Shown here piece after piece: positions 26,076 through 33,873 of a DNA stretch of 58,485 nt (position 1 is its first letter; each line of letters opens with the position of its first letter). The translations under genes were made by a program, and so were the position numbers. Below the pieces are notes generated by a model. That model saw only the letters and a program-made list of their open reading frames with translations, did not search any database and was not told the origin of the DNA. This DNA is from Alphaproteobacteria bacterium UBA2966 (GTDB lineage Bacteria > Pseudomonadota > Alphaproteobacteria > UBA2966), in assembly GCA_002348365.1 (NCBI GenBank), contig DEBC01000172.1:21122-79606 (forward strand), in the 5' to 3' direction.

Positions 26076-28200
26076 GCCCAGAAAGACTGGGGTTGGTCAT
26101 AAAGTATGTATGCGCCGAAAACGCTTCGTCGTCCAGTTCAGATCTTGCGTAAGTCCCATTTGGCTGCAAGACCCAGCTCTGAGCTTTGTCCTTAAGATTG
26201 GCGACCATTATCTGATCAAGCACCTGTTCGTGAACGGTTGGATTGTCGAGTGGAGTCAGAAGCTCGACACGCCAGTCGAAATTTCGAGGCATCCAATCTG
26301 CCGATGAAATAAATACCTTCGCGTCGGCAGACGGCAGTCCATTGCCGGCACCAAAACAAACGATCCGCGAGTGCTCGAGAAAACGGCCGATGACGCTCTT
26401 TACTCGGATGTTCTCCGACAAACCCTCAACGCCTGGCCGTAGACAACAGATTCCACGCACAACGAGATCAATCTGGACACCGGCCCGACTCGCCCGATAG
26501 AGCGCGTCGATGATCCTGCCATCGACCAACGAGTTCATCTTGGCCCAAATCTCCGCCGGCCGGCCGACGTTGGCATGTGCAATTTCTTCTTCAACAAGTT
26601 CGATCAGCGTGTCCCGCAAATTCTGCGGCGAATTCACCAGCTTCTCGAGGTGGCGTGGCGGTGCCGTCCCCGTCATGTAGTTGAAGATATCGGCGGCGTC
26701 CCGGCCGATGGCCGGGTCAGACGTGAAAAAGGAAAGATCCGTATACACCTTTGCAGTAACCGGGTGATAATTTCCGGTCCCCAGATGAACATACGTGCGA
26801 AGACCGTTCTTTTCGCGGCGCACGACCAGTGAGACCTTGGCGTGCGTTTTGAGAGACACGAACCCATACACCACCTGGACACCGGCACGCTCGAGATTGC
26901 GTGCCCACCTCAGATTGGCTTCTTCGTCGAACCTCGCTTTCAATTCTACGAGTGCAGTCACAGACTTACCGGACTCTGCTGCATCGATCAGAGCTGAAAC
27001 AATGGGCGAATCATCGCTTGTGCGATAAAGCGTTTGCTTAATGGCAATCACCTCGGGATCTGCCGCCGCCTGATCCACGAACTGCACAACAGCGTCGAAA
27101 CTCTCGTAAGGATGATGAACGACGAAATCCTTCTCACGTATCGCCGCAAAAAGATTTCCACCCGCTTCTCGAATTCGCTCCGGATATCTAGGGCTGTAGG
27201 GCGTGAACAAAAGATCACTGCGTTGTCCAAGGATCAGTTCGCTCGTGTCGCCGAGCCCGAGAATACCATCTACAACCGTCACGGCATCATCCGGCGCGCC
27301 GATTTCACTGGCCACGAACCGACGCAGATCGTCCGGCATACCTGAGTCGACGAGCAGCAAGGTCACACTGCCACGACGGCGCCGCTTGATTGCAGATTCA
27401 TAGAACCTGACTAAATCTTCCGACTCGTCTTCGATCTGGATATCCGAGTCCCGGAGCACCCGAACCAACCCTTCCCCCAGTACGTCGTAGTCAGGAAACA
27501 GTTGATCAACAAACATCCGGACGATGTTCTCCAGTGAAAGAAAACGGATCGCCTCGCCCGGCAAGCGGAAAAAGCGCTCCACTTGGTGAGAGAGGGGTAT
27601 CAGGGCCTGCAATGTATGACCATCGCTGCACCGGGAAAGCTGCAGTACCAGGGCGAACGCTCGATTCTGAAGGAATGGGAACGGGTGCGCTGGGTCCACT
27701 GCAATCGGCGTCAGGACGGGAAAGACGCGCTCGAGAAAAAGCTGCGCGATAAAATCCTCATCTTCTGCAGTCAAATTTTCCGGCTGAAGTACATCAATTT
27801 CATGCTCGCGAAGTCTCTGCATCAGGGCTGACCACACCCTTGCCTGGTCCGCCATCAATCGATTTGCCCGGGAATTGATCTCAGCAAGCTGCTCTTCAGG
27901 CGTCAGGCCATCCTGGCTCAGTTCTCTAACGCCGGCAGCGATCTGTCCTCGGATCCCAGCCACGCGGACTGTATAGAATTCATCCAAGTTGACCGCCGAA
28001 ATTGACAGGAACCGTAAACGCTCCAGTATCGGGTGAGCGAGGTTTTCCGCTTCTTCCAGTACGCGCTCGTTGAATGCCAGCCAAGAAAGTTCCCGGTTCA
28101 CAAATCGCTGACTGGAGTGGACGAGATCGCCGGCAGCATGCGAGTCCTTGTTTGCTGGTGCTTCCGTCGTCGGAGAATGCTGTGTTTCCGCCGTTGTCAC
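26017..28200 (-). CDS. ppk: Polyphosphate kinase 1
   Basis: Transfers the ATP gamma-phosphate to polyphosphate through a phospho-His intermediate, and is membrane-associated in the family. The N domain opens RFVNRELSWLAFNERVLEEA (about residues 32-51). The catalytic C domains carry the phosphorylated His in TYVHLGTGNYHPVTAKVYTD, the second His in GRFLEHSRIVCFG, and SSADWMPRNFDWRVELLTPL. 727 residues from GTG 28200. The C-terminal ~35 residues are extra relative to E. coli. Overlaps the start of ppx. The 124 bases upstream hold a perfect 12-base palindrome AGCAGGCCTGCT (28229-28240). Confidence 0.95.
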   Translation of the reverse strand: MTTAETQHSPTTEAPANKDSHAAGDLVHSSQRFVNRELSWLAFNERVLEEAENLAHPILERLRFLSISAVNLDEFYTVRVAGIRGQIAAGVRELSQDGLTPEEQLAEINSRANRLMADQARVWSALMQRLREHEIDVLQPENLTAEDEDFIAQLFLERVFPVLTPIAVDPAHPFPFLQNRAFALVLQLSRCSDGHTLQALIPLSHQVERFFRLPGEAIRFLSLENIVRMFVDQLFPDYDVLGEGLVRVLRDSDIQIEDESEDLVRFYESAIKRRRRGSVTLLLVDSGMPDDLRRFVASEIGAPDDAVTVVDGILGLGDTSELILGQRSDLLFTPYSPRYPERIREAGGNLFAAIREKDFVVHHPYESFDAVVQFVDQAAADPEVIAIKQTLYRTSDDSPIVSALIDAAESGKSVTALVELKARFDEEANLRWARNLERAGVQVVYGFVSLKTHAKVSLVVRREKNGLRTYVHLGTGNYHPVTAKVYTDLSFFTSDPAIGRDAADIFNYMTGTAPPRHLEKLVNSPQNLRDTLIELVEEEIAHANVGRPAEIWAKMNSLVDGRIIDALYRASRAGVQIDLVVRGICCLRPGVEGLSENIRVKSVIGRFLEHSRIVCFGAGNGLPSADAKVFISSADWMPRNFDWRVELLTPLDNPTVHEQVLDQIMVANLKDKAQSWVLQPNGTYARSELDDEAFSAHTYFMTNPSLSGRGKALEKFAPSPHLVLDND

Positions 28201-28324
28201 AAAATTATCCCGATCCCGCTACGTGCCAAGCAGGCCTGCTGCCTATTACATCAAGCGCTACTCATACTACCAAATAGTTACAGTGCCTTGAATTGCCAAA
28301 CCGGCATTGGAAATCCCGACGCCG

Positions 28325-28999
28325 CTACACCACCCAGCCACCCGCATACGGGAAAACCTGACCCACAAAAAAATCACTCTCATCGCCCGCAAGAAAAAGG
28401 ACGAACAACGCATCCTCTCGGCCCGTCGCCAAACGGCCCGCGGGAACCTGCTTCATGCGCTCCTTGAGTTCGGGGGTCTCCAAGTATTCAGGTGGAAAAT
28501 AGCTGGGATTCCTTACGAATGCCTGTGCAACAGCATTGATCTGAACATTGTTCGGCGCGGCCTCGACCCCCACTGCTTGAACGTAAGCGAGCTGAGCGCC
28601 TCGCGCTGCGCTGTACGCCGACCAGTTTGGCATTCCTCGGCGTGCTGACGCACTTCCCATGACTATGATCTTGCCCTGACGCCGATCCAACATTTGAGGT
28701 AGCGCGGCACGAACCAGTCTATGCAACGGGTGGACCATAACGTCAAACATTTCCGACCAGCTCTCGTCATCAGTCGCTGTCGCCGCCGTTCTCGGATTGA
28801 TTGCTGCCAAGTTGGCGATCAGCACGTCAACATGACCAGCTTCATCAATGAGTTTCTGTGCCGCCTCCGGCCGTGTGAGATCTCGATTGTCATCGATGAC
28901 CGTGGCTCCCTCTTCCGTAAAGACCTCAGAAATTGCGGGACCCATGAAGGTGGATGATTGGGTCAGCACCACGCGCTTTCCCGCTAATCTATGAGCCAT
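28325..28999 (-). CDS. Halohydrin dehalogenase-like SDR-fold protein
   Basis: SDR fold, but the N-terminal glycine motif for NAD(P) is replaced by T13-QSST-F18-M-G20, exactly the T-x4-F-x-G signature of halohydrin dehalogenases. The catalytic set is S116-x12-Y129-x3-R133, with Arg in place of the SDR Lys. HheC has S132/Y145/R149 at the same spacing. The C-terminal part (VRNPSYFPPEYLE, GRLATGREDALFVLFLAGDESDFFVGQVFPYAGG) also resembles HheC. Such enzymes turn vicinal halohydrins into epoxides and catalyse the reverse with nucleophiles, without cofactor. 224 residues from ATG 28999, behind AGAGG; reading from 29032 has no such support. Annotated as a plain SDR it would be misread. Confidence 0.78.
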   Translation of the reverse strand: MAHRLAGKRVVLTQSSTFMGPAISEVFTEEGATVIDDNRDLTRPEAAQKLIDEAGHVDVLIANLAAINPRTAATATDDESWSEMFDVMVHPLHRLVRAALPQMLDRRQGKIIVMGSASARRGMPNWSAYSAARGAQLAYVQAVGVEAAPNNVQINAVAQAFVRNPSYFPPEYLETPELKERMKQVPAGRLATGREDALFVLFLAGDESDFFVGQVFPYAGGWVV

Positions 29000-29063
29000 T
29001 TCAAACCTCTTTGTTGATTTTCCATTCAGCATTCAAGTGGAAACCATTGCACCGGTACGTTGC

Positions 29064-29082
29064 CGTCGGGGTTACCCTGACG
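29064..29082. promoter_or_regulatory. Operator-like palindrome abutting the gcvT-gcvH fusion promoter
   Basis: CGTCGGGGT-T-ACCCTGACG has nine-base arms with one mismatch around a central T at 29073. It ends two bases before the -35 hexamer, between two divergent genes. The binding protein is unknown. Confidence 0.4.
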
Positions 29083-29083
29083 T

Positions 29084-29112
29084 TTGACGGTAAATCGGGC
29101 CCTACCTATACC
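29084..29112 (+). promoter_or_regulatory. Candidate sigma-70 promoter of the gcvT-gcvH fusion gene
   Basis: TTGACG (29084-29089), a 17-base spacer and TATACC (29107-29112). Transcription would start near 29119, leaving a leader of about 57 bases. Confidence 0.5.
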
Positions 29113-29175
29113 TAGAGAGGCATCAGCTCGCTTGAAGATGAATCTGGAAGTCGTCGGCGCAAGACCGGAAACCTC

Positions 29176-30726
29176 ATGAAACGAACCCCTCTCTTCGATA
29201 TCCATTCAGCCACTGCGGCCAACATAATCAACCTCAAAGGCTTTGCCCGCCCAGTTGAGTACGTTGGTCACGTCGCGGAACATCGAGCCATTCGTGAGCG
29301 AGTCAGTCTGTGTGATGTCTCCCACATGGGTGAACTGGAGTTCGAAGGCGAGGACGCACTTCGGCTCGTCGACAAGCTGATCACAAATGATGCATCCAAG
29401 CTCTGCGTTAATCAGGGGCTCTACACCGTCATGTGTGACGAAAACGGGTTTGTGATCGACGACTTGGTCTGCCTACGTGTTGCTGAAGACCGATTTATCT
29501 GGGTGGTCAATGTCACCAAGACAGACGAGGACTATCACTGGGTTTTGAAGCATTCGGAGGGCATGGATGTTCGTGTGCGGAATCGTTCATCAGAACTGGC
29601 ACTCATTGCGCTCCAAGGTCCCTACTCGAGCGAAGTCTTGCAGAAAATCACCGCGACGGATCTGTCAAAGATGGCCTACTACCGTCTGGCGGAAACCGCA
29701 GTGATGACCCAGGAGATGGAGGTTACATGCATCATCAGCCGCACCGGATACACGGGAGAACACGGATATGAAATTTGTGTGTCCCGCGATGTAGCCCCCT
29801 TCGTGTGGGAAGAGTTGATGCGGGTCGGTCAGCCCCTGGGAATTGTTCCGCATGGCGTTGCGGCCCGGGAGAGCACGCGTACGGAAGCCGGCTATCTACT
29901 CAACGGTAATGACATGGACGACCGTACATACCCGTATGAGGTCGGCCTCGACTGGGTCGTGAAATTGGATAGCGAATTCATCGGCCGCGACGCGCTGGCG
30001 AAGGTTGCCGACGAAGGAGTGGCACGCAAGCTGGTGGGTTTGGAGATTGAGGGAAGCCAGACCATTCGACACGGTTATCGGATCCTCAAGAACGACAAGG
30101 AAGTCGGCCTGGTGACCAGCGGCCCACTCTCACCACAGTTACTGGGCGGGGCATCGAGTTTTGGATTGGGGTTCGTCTCCATTGAGCATGCCCGGGACAA
30201 CGACACGTTCGAAATTGATGTCAGAGGCCACCGCGTTACTGCCCGCGTCGTTTCCACCCCATTTTGCGAGCGGCGTGTGCGTGACAGCGCTCGGGTTGAG
30301 ACGCTTTCGCCCTACGCGCTGCATTTCAGCGAAGAACACGTTTGGGTCCATGAAGACGATACCGGCATGCTCACCATTGGTCTGACTGAATTCGGGCAAC
30401 GCCAACTCGGCGAAGTGTTGCACTCGAGCTTCGCCAAACCTGCAGACAAGGTAACCAAAGGTTCCTCCTTGGGATGGCTCGATACGTATCGCAAGCCATT
30501 CGATCTCATCTCACCCGTCTCAGGCGAGATTGCTTCGATCGTGACGTCGGTTGGCAAGATGCCGAGCGATATCAACAAGTTCCCCTACGCCCGAAATGGA
30601 CTTATTCGAATTGAGCCAAGCGACCCACACGAACTGAAGGATCTCATGCCACTTTCGGCATACATGCATTTGACGCGCGATCTGGAACGTTACGAGGTCT
30701 GGTCCCAGGAACTTCGGCTGACCTGA
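29176..30726 (+). CDS. GcvT-GcvH fusion: aminomethyltransferase-like domain plus H-protein-like domain
   Basis: Two glycine-cleavage modules in one 516-residue chain. Residues 1-365 are a complete GcvT-fold domain with LITNDASKL, the catalytic Asp region GFVIDDL (D95/D96), the folate Glu in SRTGYTGEHGYEI (E195) and ARESTRTEAGYLLNG. Residues 380-505 are an H-protein domain (HFSEEHVWVHEDD, LTEFGQRQLGEVL, FDLISPVSGEI, GLIRIEPSDP). Where H-protein has ESVKA, with the lipoyl Lys, this reads DTYRK. The lipoyl position is therefore Arg 439, with Lys 440 one step later, and normal lipoylation is doubtful. GcvT-fold enzymes also demethylate other substrates onto folate. No gcvP, gcvL or lipA/lipB is in the window. 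Confidence 0.85.
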   Translation: MKRTPLFDIHSATAANIINLKGFARPVEYVGHVAEHRAIRERVSLCDVSHMGELEFEGEDALRLVDKLITNDASKLCVNQGLYTVMCDENGFVIDDLVCLRVAEDRFIWVVNVTKTDEDYHWVLKHSEGMDVRVRNRSSELALIALQGPYSSEVLQKITATDLSKMAYYRLAETAVMTQEMEVTCIISRTGYTGEHGYEICVSRDVAPFVWEELMRVGQPLGIVPHGVAARESTRTEAGYLLNGNDMDDRTYPYEVGLDWVVKLDSEFIGRDALAKVADEGVARKLVGLEIEGSQTIRHGYRILKNDKEVGLVTSGPLSPQLLGGASSFGLGFVSIEHARDNDTFEIDVRGHRVTARVVSTPFCERRVRDSARVETLSPYALHFSEEHVWVHEDDTGMLTIGLTEFGQRQLGEVLHSSFAKPADKVTKGSSLGWLDTYRKPFDLISPVSGEIASIVTSVGKMPSDINKFPYARNGLIRIEPSDPHELKDLMPLSAYMHLTRDLERYEVWSQELRLT

Positions 30727-30801
30727 CGAGGGACCGCGAAGTTCCCAGGAAAGTTACCGCAAAAAATCACTCACACAAGGGAACGCCGAACTCAGTCCGG
30801 T

Positions 30802-31581
30802 TCAAAACAGGGCTGGATTCAAGCCTCCATCCAGCAAGAGACTTTGTGCCGTGATGTAACCCGCCTGATCGGCGCACAAAAAAGCACAAGCCTCACCGAA
30901 CTCAGCGGCCTCTCCGAATCGTCCGGCCGGGGTTTCCTTGGCCCGCTCCTCCGCCATTTCTTCAACGCTAACACCTTTCTCTTTTGCGGCGGCGGCCATG
31001 GTGTTCATCAGCCGATCCGTAGCGAACGGCCCTGGGAGCAAGTTGTTGATCGTTACGTTGTGTTGCGCCACTTCTCGAGCGATGGTGCCAACGGCACCAG
31101 TGAGTCCGGTCCTCGCACCGTTCGAGAGCACCAAAATGGGAATGGGCGCTTTTACCGACCCTGAAGTGATGTTGACGATCCGTCCCCACTTGCGCTCAAT
31201 CATTCCGTCAACCGTCGACTTGATCAGGTCGATCGCCGTCAACATGTTCGCATCGAGTGCCTTGATCCAATCGTCTCGCGTGAAATCTCGAAAATTGCCC
31301 GGAGGAGGTCCGCCTGCATTGTTGACCAAAATATCCAGATCCCCACACGACGACAGTGCGGCCTCTCGCCCTTCGGGCGTCCCGATATCGCCCAGGGCGG
31401 TGACAACATCCACCCCAGTCGCAGCACGGATCTCCTCGGCCGTCGCTTCCAGCGTGTCGGCGTTGCGCCCCGTGATTGTCACATTGACCCCTTCGCGAGC
31501 GAGGGAAAATGCGCAGGCCTTACCCAATCCGCGGCTTGCCGCACATACCAGCGCATTTTTTCCAGAGATTCCGAGGTCCAT
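30802..31581 (-). CDS. Short-chain dehydrogenase/reductase-family protein lacking catalytic Tyr and Lys
   Basis: Classic SDR size (259 residues) and fold, with the cofactor loop CAASRGLG (residues 13-20; TGxxxGxG is weakened) and LVNNAGG (86-91). The catalytic S-x12-Y-x3-K reads S140-x12-S153-x3-R157, so the Tyr is Ser and the Lys is Arg at exact spacing (VLSNGARTGLTG). The rest of the sequence is intact, including INNLLPGPFATDRL and a proper C-terminal YITAQSLLLDGG. I recall a clade of SDRs with this SNGAR motif of unknown chemistry. ATG 31581 has an ideal AAGGAG seven bases upstream. It starts two bases after the hda stop, so it can be cotranscribed with hda. Confidence 0.82.
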   Translation of the reverse strand: MDLGISGKNALVCAASRGLGKACAFSLAREGVNVTITGRNADTLEATAEEIRAATGVDVVTALGDIGTPEGREAALSSCGDLDILVNNAGGPPPGNFRDFTRDDWIKALDANMLTAIDLIKSTVDGMIERKWGRIVNITSGSVKAPIPILVLSNGARTGLTGAVGTIAREVAQHNVTINNLLPGPFATDRLMNTMAAAAKEKGVSVEEMAEERAKETPAGRFGEAAEFGEACAFLCADQAGYITAQSLLLDGGLNPALF

Positions 31582-31583
31582 GG

Positions 31584-32264
31584 TTACTCCTTTTCTGTGA
31601 GAGCGCGGTGATCCAAAATCTTCCGCGCCAATGGAACTGTGATCTCTCGACGGCCCTCCAATGAAGCCTCATCGAGGGCTTGAACAATGCGTCGAGCTGT
31701 CTGAAAAGAACGTTCGATTCGTCGAACCAAGTACATCACAACATCCTCGCCGACTCGAAGTTGACGATCGGCAAGCAGTTTTACAAGGACTGCCGCCAGT
31801 AATGTGTCATCAGGTAGTCCGACCGTTGCCGACCCCAAAGCATTGAGACGAGACTGCAGATCAGGCAGGTCAATCAGCCACGAACCGGGTGAGCCGCGAC
31901 TCGTGAGCAAAACAGTCCCGCCCTGCTCCACCGCAGAGTTGTATAGGTGAAGGAGTGCCGACGCATCGACACTTGTGTCCATGTCCTCCACGACGATATC
32001 CGCGGGCGTGCCATATGCATCTTCTTGTTTAACATTCGCTGCGTTTACCAGACGCGCACCGGACATCGCCCGAAAGACATACGCGAGGTGGGTCTTACCG
32101 CAACCCGCGGGACCTTGAATGATGAGTCCGCGTCCTGGCCACTCTGGCCATCGATCCAGCCACGCAACCACGTCCTCATTACATGGCGCAATGAGGAAGT
32201 CCTCACGGCCGAGGGCTTGACGATGACCAAGGTCCAACGCCAGCTGGGTCTGCTGGTGACTCAT
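31584..32264 (-). CDS. hda: HdaA-like DnaA regulator
   Basis: DnaA-related AAA+ protein that, with the sliding clamp, promotes ATP hydrolysis by DnaA to prevent re-initiation. The N-terminal clamp-binding motif QLALDL is at residues 7-12. Walker A is GPAGCGKTH (51-59) and the Walker B region is DIVVEDMD. The sensor region is LLTSRGSPGSWLIDLPDLQSRLNAL. The length of 226 residues is standard for alphaproteobacterial HdaA, which lacks the DnaA DNA-binding domain. Its ATG overlaps the stop of the upstream perM gene. Confidence 0.9.
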   Translation of the reverse strand: MSHQQTQLALDLGHRQALGREDFLIAPCNEDVVAWLDRWPEWPGRGLIIQGPAGCGKTHLAYVFRAMSGARLVNAANVKQEDAYGTPADIVVEDMDTSVDASALLHLYNSAVEQGGTVLLTSRGSPGSWLIDLPDLQSRLNALGSATVGLPDDTLLAAVLVKLLADRQLRVGEDVVMYLVRRIERSFQTARRIVQALDEASLEGRREITVPLARKILDHRALTEKE

Positions 32265-33334
32265 GTCTCCGAGTCACCTGCGCCAAGATAGGCATTGCTG
32301 TTGTGGTATCGTTCGATTCCGAATCGGACGAGGACCGCAATAACCGCGGCAGCTGGCACCGCCAGAAATATACCGACAAACCCAAACAGCGCGCCGCCCG
32401 CCATCAGGGCAAACATCACCCAAACCGGGTGCAACCCGATTCGCCCACCCACGAGATGAGGTGTGAGAAACAAACCGTCCAGAGTCTGCCCAATCACGAA
32501 AACTCCCGTGATCAGACCGAGATGAACTGGATCGAATCCGAATTGAACCAAACCCACAATGAATGCGGTCCCGAATCCGATGACCGCGCCAACATAGGGA
32601 ATAAACGCGAGCAAACCCGCACCCAACCCGATCAACAACCCGAACTCGAGGCCCGCCAGAGACCAGCCGACAGCAAACAACACGCCTAAGACCAGTGCGA
32701 CGGACCCTTGGCCTCGAACGAAGCCCGAGAGGGCTTCGTCGATTTGACGCATTTGTTCACGAATGACTCCAGCGTTCCGCCGCGGCAGCAACGCATCAAT
32801 TTTCGCAACAATTCGATCCCAGTCGCGTATGAGATAAAACGCGACAACCGGCGTCACAAAAATGAGCGAGAAGAAGTTAAAAAGGGCGAGCCCGCCGCGC
32901 CAAAGATTTCCGAGAGCGTCGCCCAGCCACGCGACCGACTGCTTGGCGAAGTCGGCGGCAACACCGCGCATTCCGTCTAATTCACCTGATTCCAGTCCTG
33001 GGATGCGCCCCTCGAGGAACGGGAGGGCAATGCCGCGAATACGCTCGGCATACTCGGGGGCACGCGCCAGAAAACCAGAAACTTGAATCTCAAGCAGCGG
33101 GTACAGCACAAGCAAAATGAGAACGACGAGGCCGAAGAATACGGCTGTGATGACCCCAGTGGCCCAAGTTCGGGATAAACCAGCAGCCTCAAGGCGGTCT
33201 GCCGATGGATCAAGCAGATAAGCGACGGCGAATCCAACCACGAAGGGCAGCAAGATTGCCCTGAGCATGTAAAGCGTCAATATGCACGCGACAATGACCA
33301 GAACCCATGTGAGGATGTATTCCCGCCTGCTCAC
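32261..33334 (-). CDS. AI-2E/PerM family membrane transporter
   Basis: Polytopic inner-membrane protein of the PF01594 family, whose members include AI-2 exporter TqsA and Na+/H+ antiporters; the substrate here is not known. About eight membrane segments are visible: two near the N-terminus, one near 70, a soluble middle (85-145), then a cluster at 150-340 ending FGFVGIFLAVPAAAVIAVL. Family motifs are PFVVGFAVAYLLDP and IPYVGAVIGFG. Start GTG 33334. Overlaps both neighbours by four bases, within the unit DUF2066, CDP-alcohol transferase, perM, hda. Confidence 0.88.
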   Translation of the reverse strand: MSRREYILTWVLVIVACILTLYMLRAILLPFVVGFAVAYLLDPSADRLEAAGLSRTWATGVITAVFFGLVVLILLVLYPLLEIQVSGFLARAPEYAERIRGIALPFLEGRIPGLESGELDGMRGVAADFAKQSVAWLGDALGNLWRGGLALFNFFSLIFVTPVVAFYLIRDWDRIVAKIDALLPRRNAGVIREQMRQIDEALSGFVRGQGSVALVLGVLFAVGWSLAGLEFGLLIGLGAGLLAFIPYVGAVIGFGTAFIVGLVQFGFDPVHLGLITGVFVIGQTLDGLFLTPHLVGGRIGLHPVWVMFALMAGGALFGFVGIFLAVPAAAVIAVLVRFGIERYHNSNAYLGAGDSET

Positions 33335-33873
33335 GGAGTTTCTTTCATTCCGCTGTCGCGCAACCAGTTTCCAACATACAAGCTCCCCGAAAGTATGGTG
33401 CTTGCTGCGACGACATAGACCAATACGCCGATCACATCTCCGGCGCCGATACCGAACGCGACATCACCCAACACCGTCGCCGCCAGACCTATCTGCAAAG
33501 CAGTATTGATCTTGCTGATGAACAGAGGAGTCGGTCGCATCGGTTGAGATACGGTATAGGCCAAGAGAGCCCCTCCGACGATCAACAGGTCCCGGGAAAC
33601 CACAAGAATTACCAGCCAGACCGGCAGTACTTCCTGATGTCCCAATGTGATGTATATCGCGACAAGCAAAGTCTTGTCCGCAATAGGATCGAGATACCGG
33701 CCAATCTCCGTATGCATTTCGAATTGCTTGGCAAGGTATCCGTCCACCGCGTCCGACAGGCCAGCCAATACAAACACAAGAAAGGCCGGAGCATAGGCAT
33801 CAACCAAGAGCAACCATACAATGATTGGAACGGCAAGAAGCCGTGCCAAAGACAGAGCGTTTGGAAGATTCAC
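33331..33873 (-). CDS. CDP-alcohol phosphatidyltransferase family protein
   Basis: Integral membrane enzyme that joins a CDP-activated lipid to an alcohol. The metal and substrate motif D-x2-D-G-x2-A-K-x8-G-x3-D-x3-D spans residues 41-66 with all four Asp present; the usual Arg after Ala is Lys 49. About five membrane helices, 180 residues. It could make phosphatidylglycerophosphate (PgsA) or cardiolipin by the CMP-forming route. The short length and the context beside DUF2066 fit the alphaproteobacterial paralogue usually called PgsA2/Cls-like. Start GTG 33873 overlaps the DUF2066 stop. Confidence 0.86.
   Translation of the reverse strand: MNLPNALSLARLLAVPIIVWLLLVDAYAPAFLVFVLAGLSDAVDGYLAKQFEMHTEIGRYLDPIADKTLLVAIYITLGHQEVLPVWLVILVVSRDLLIVGGALLAYTVSQPMRPTPLFISKINTALQIGLAATVLGDVAFGIGAGDVIGVLVYVVAASTILSGSLYVGNWLRDSGMKETP

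Noticed and set aside
28229..28240. Perfect 12-base palindrome AGCAGGCCTGCT upstream of ppk as an operator
   Set aside because: Short, single copy, and no convincing promoter elements at a fixed distance; kept only as a note in the ppk entry.
30938..31600. 220-codon plus-strand ORF opposite the atypical SDR
   Set aside because: It is the complement of a clear SDR coding frame, Ser/Pro/Ala-rich with no recognisable motif.
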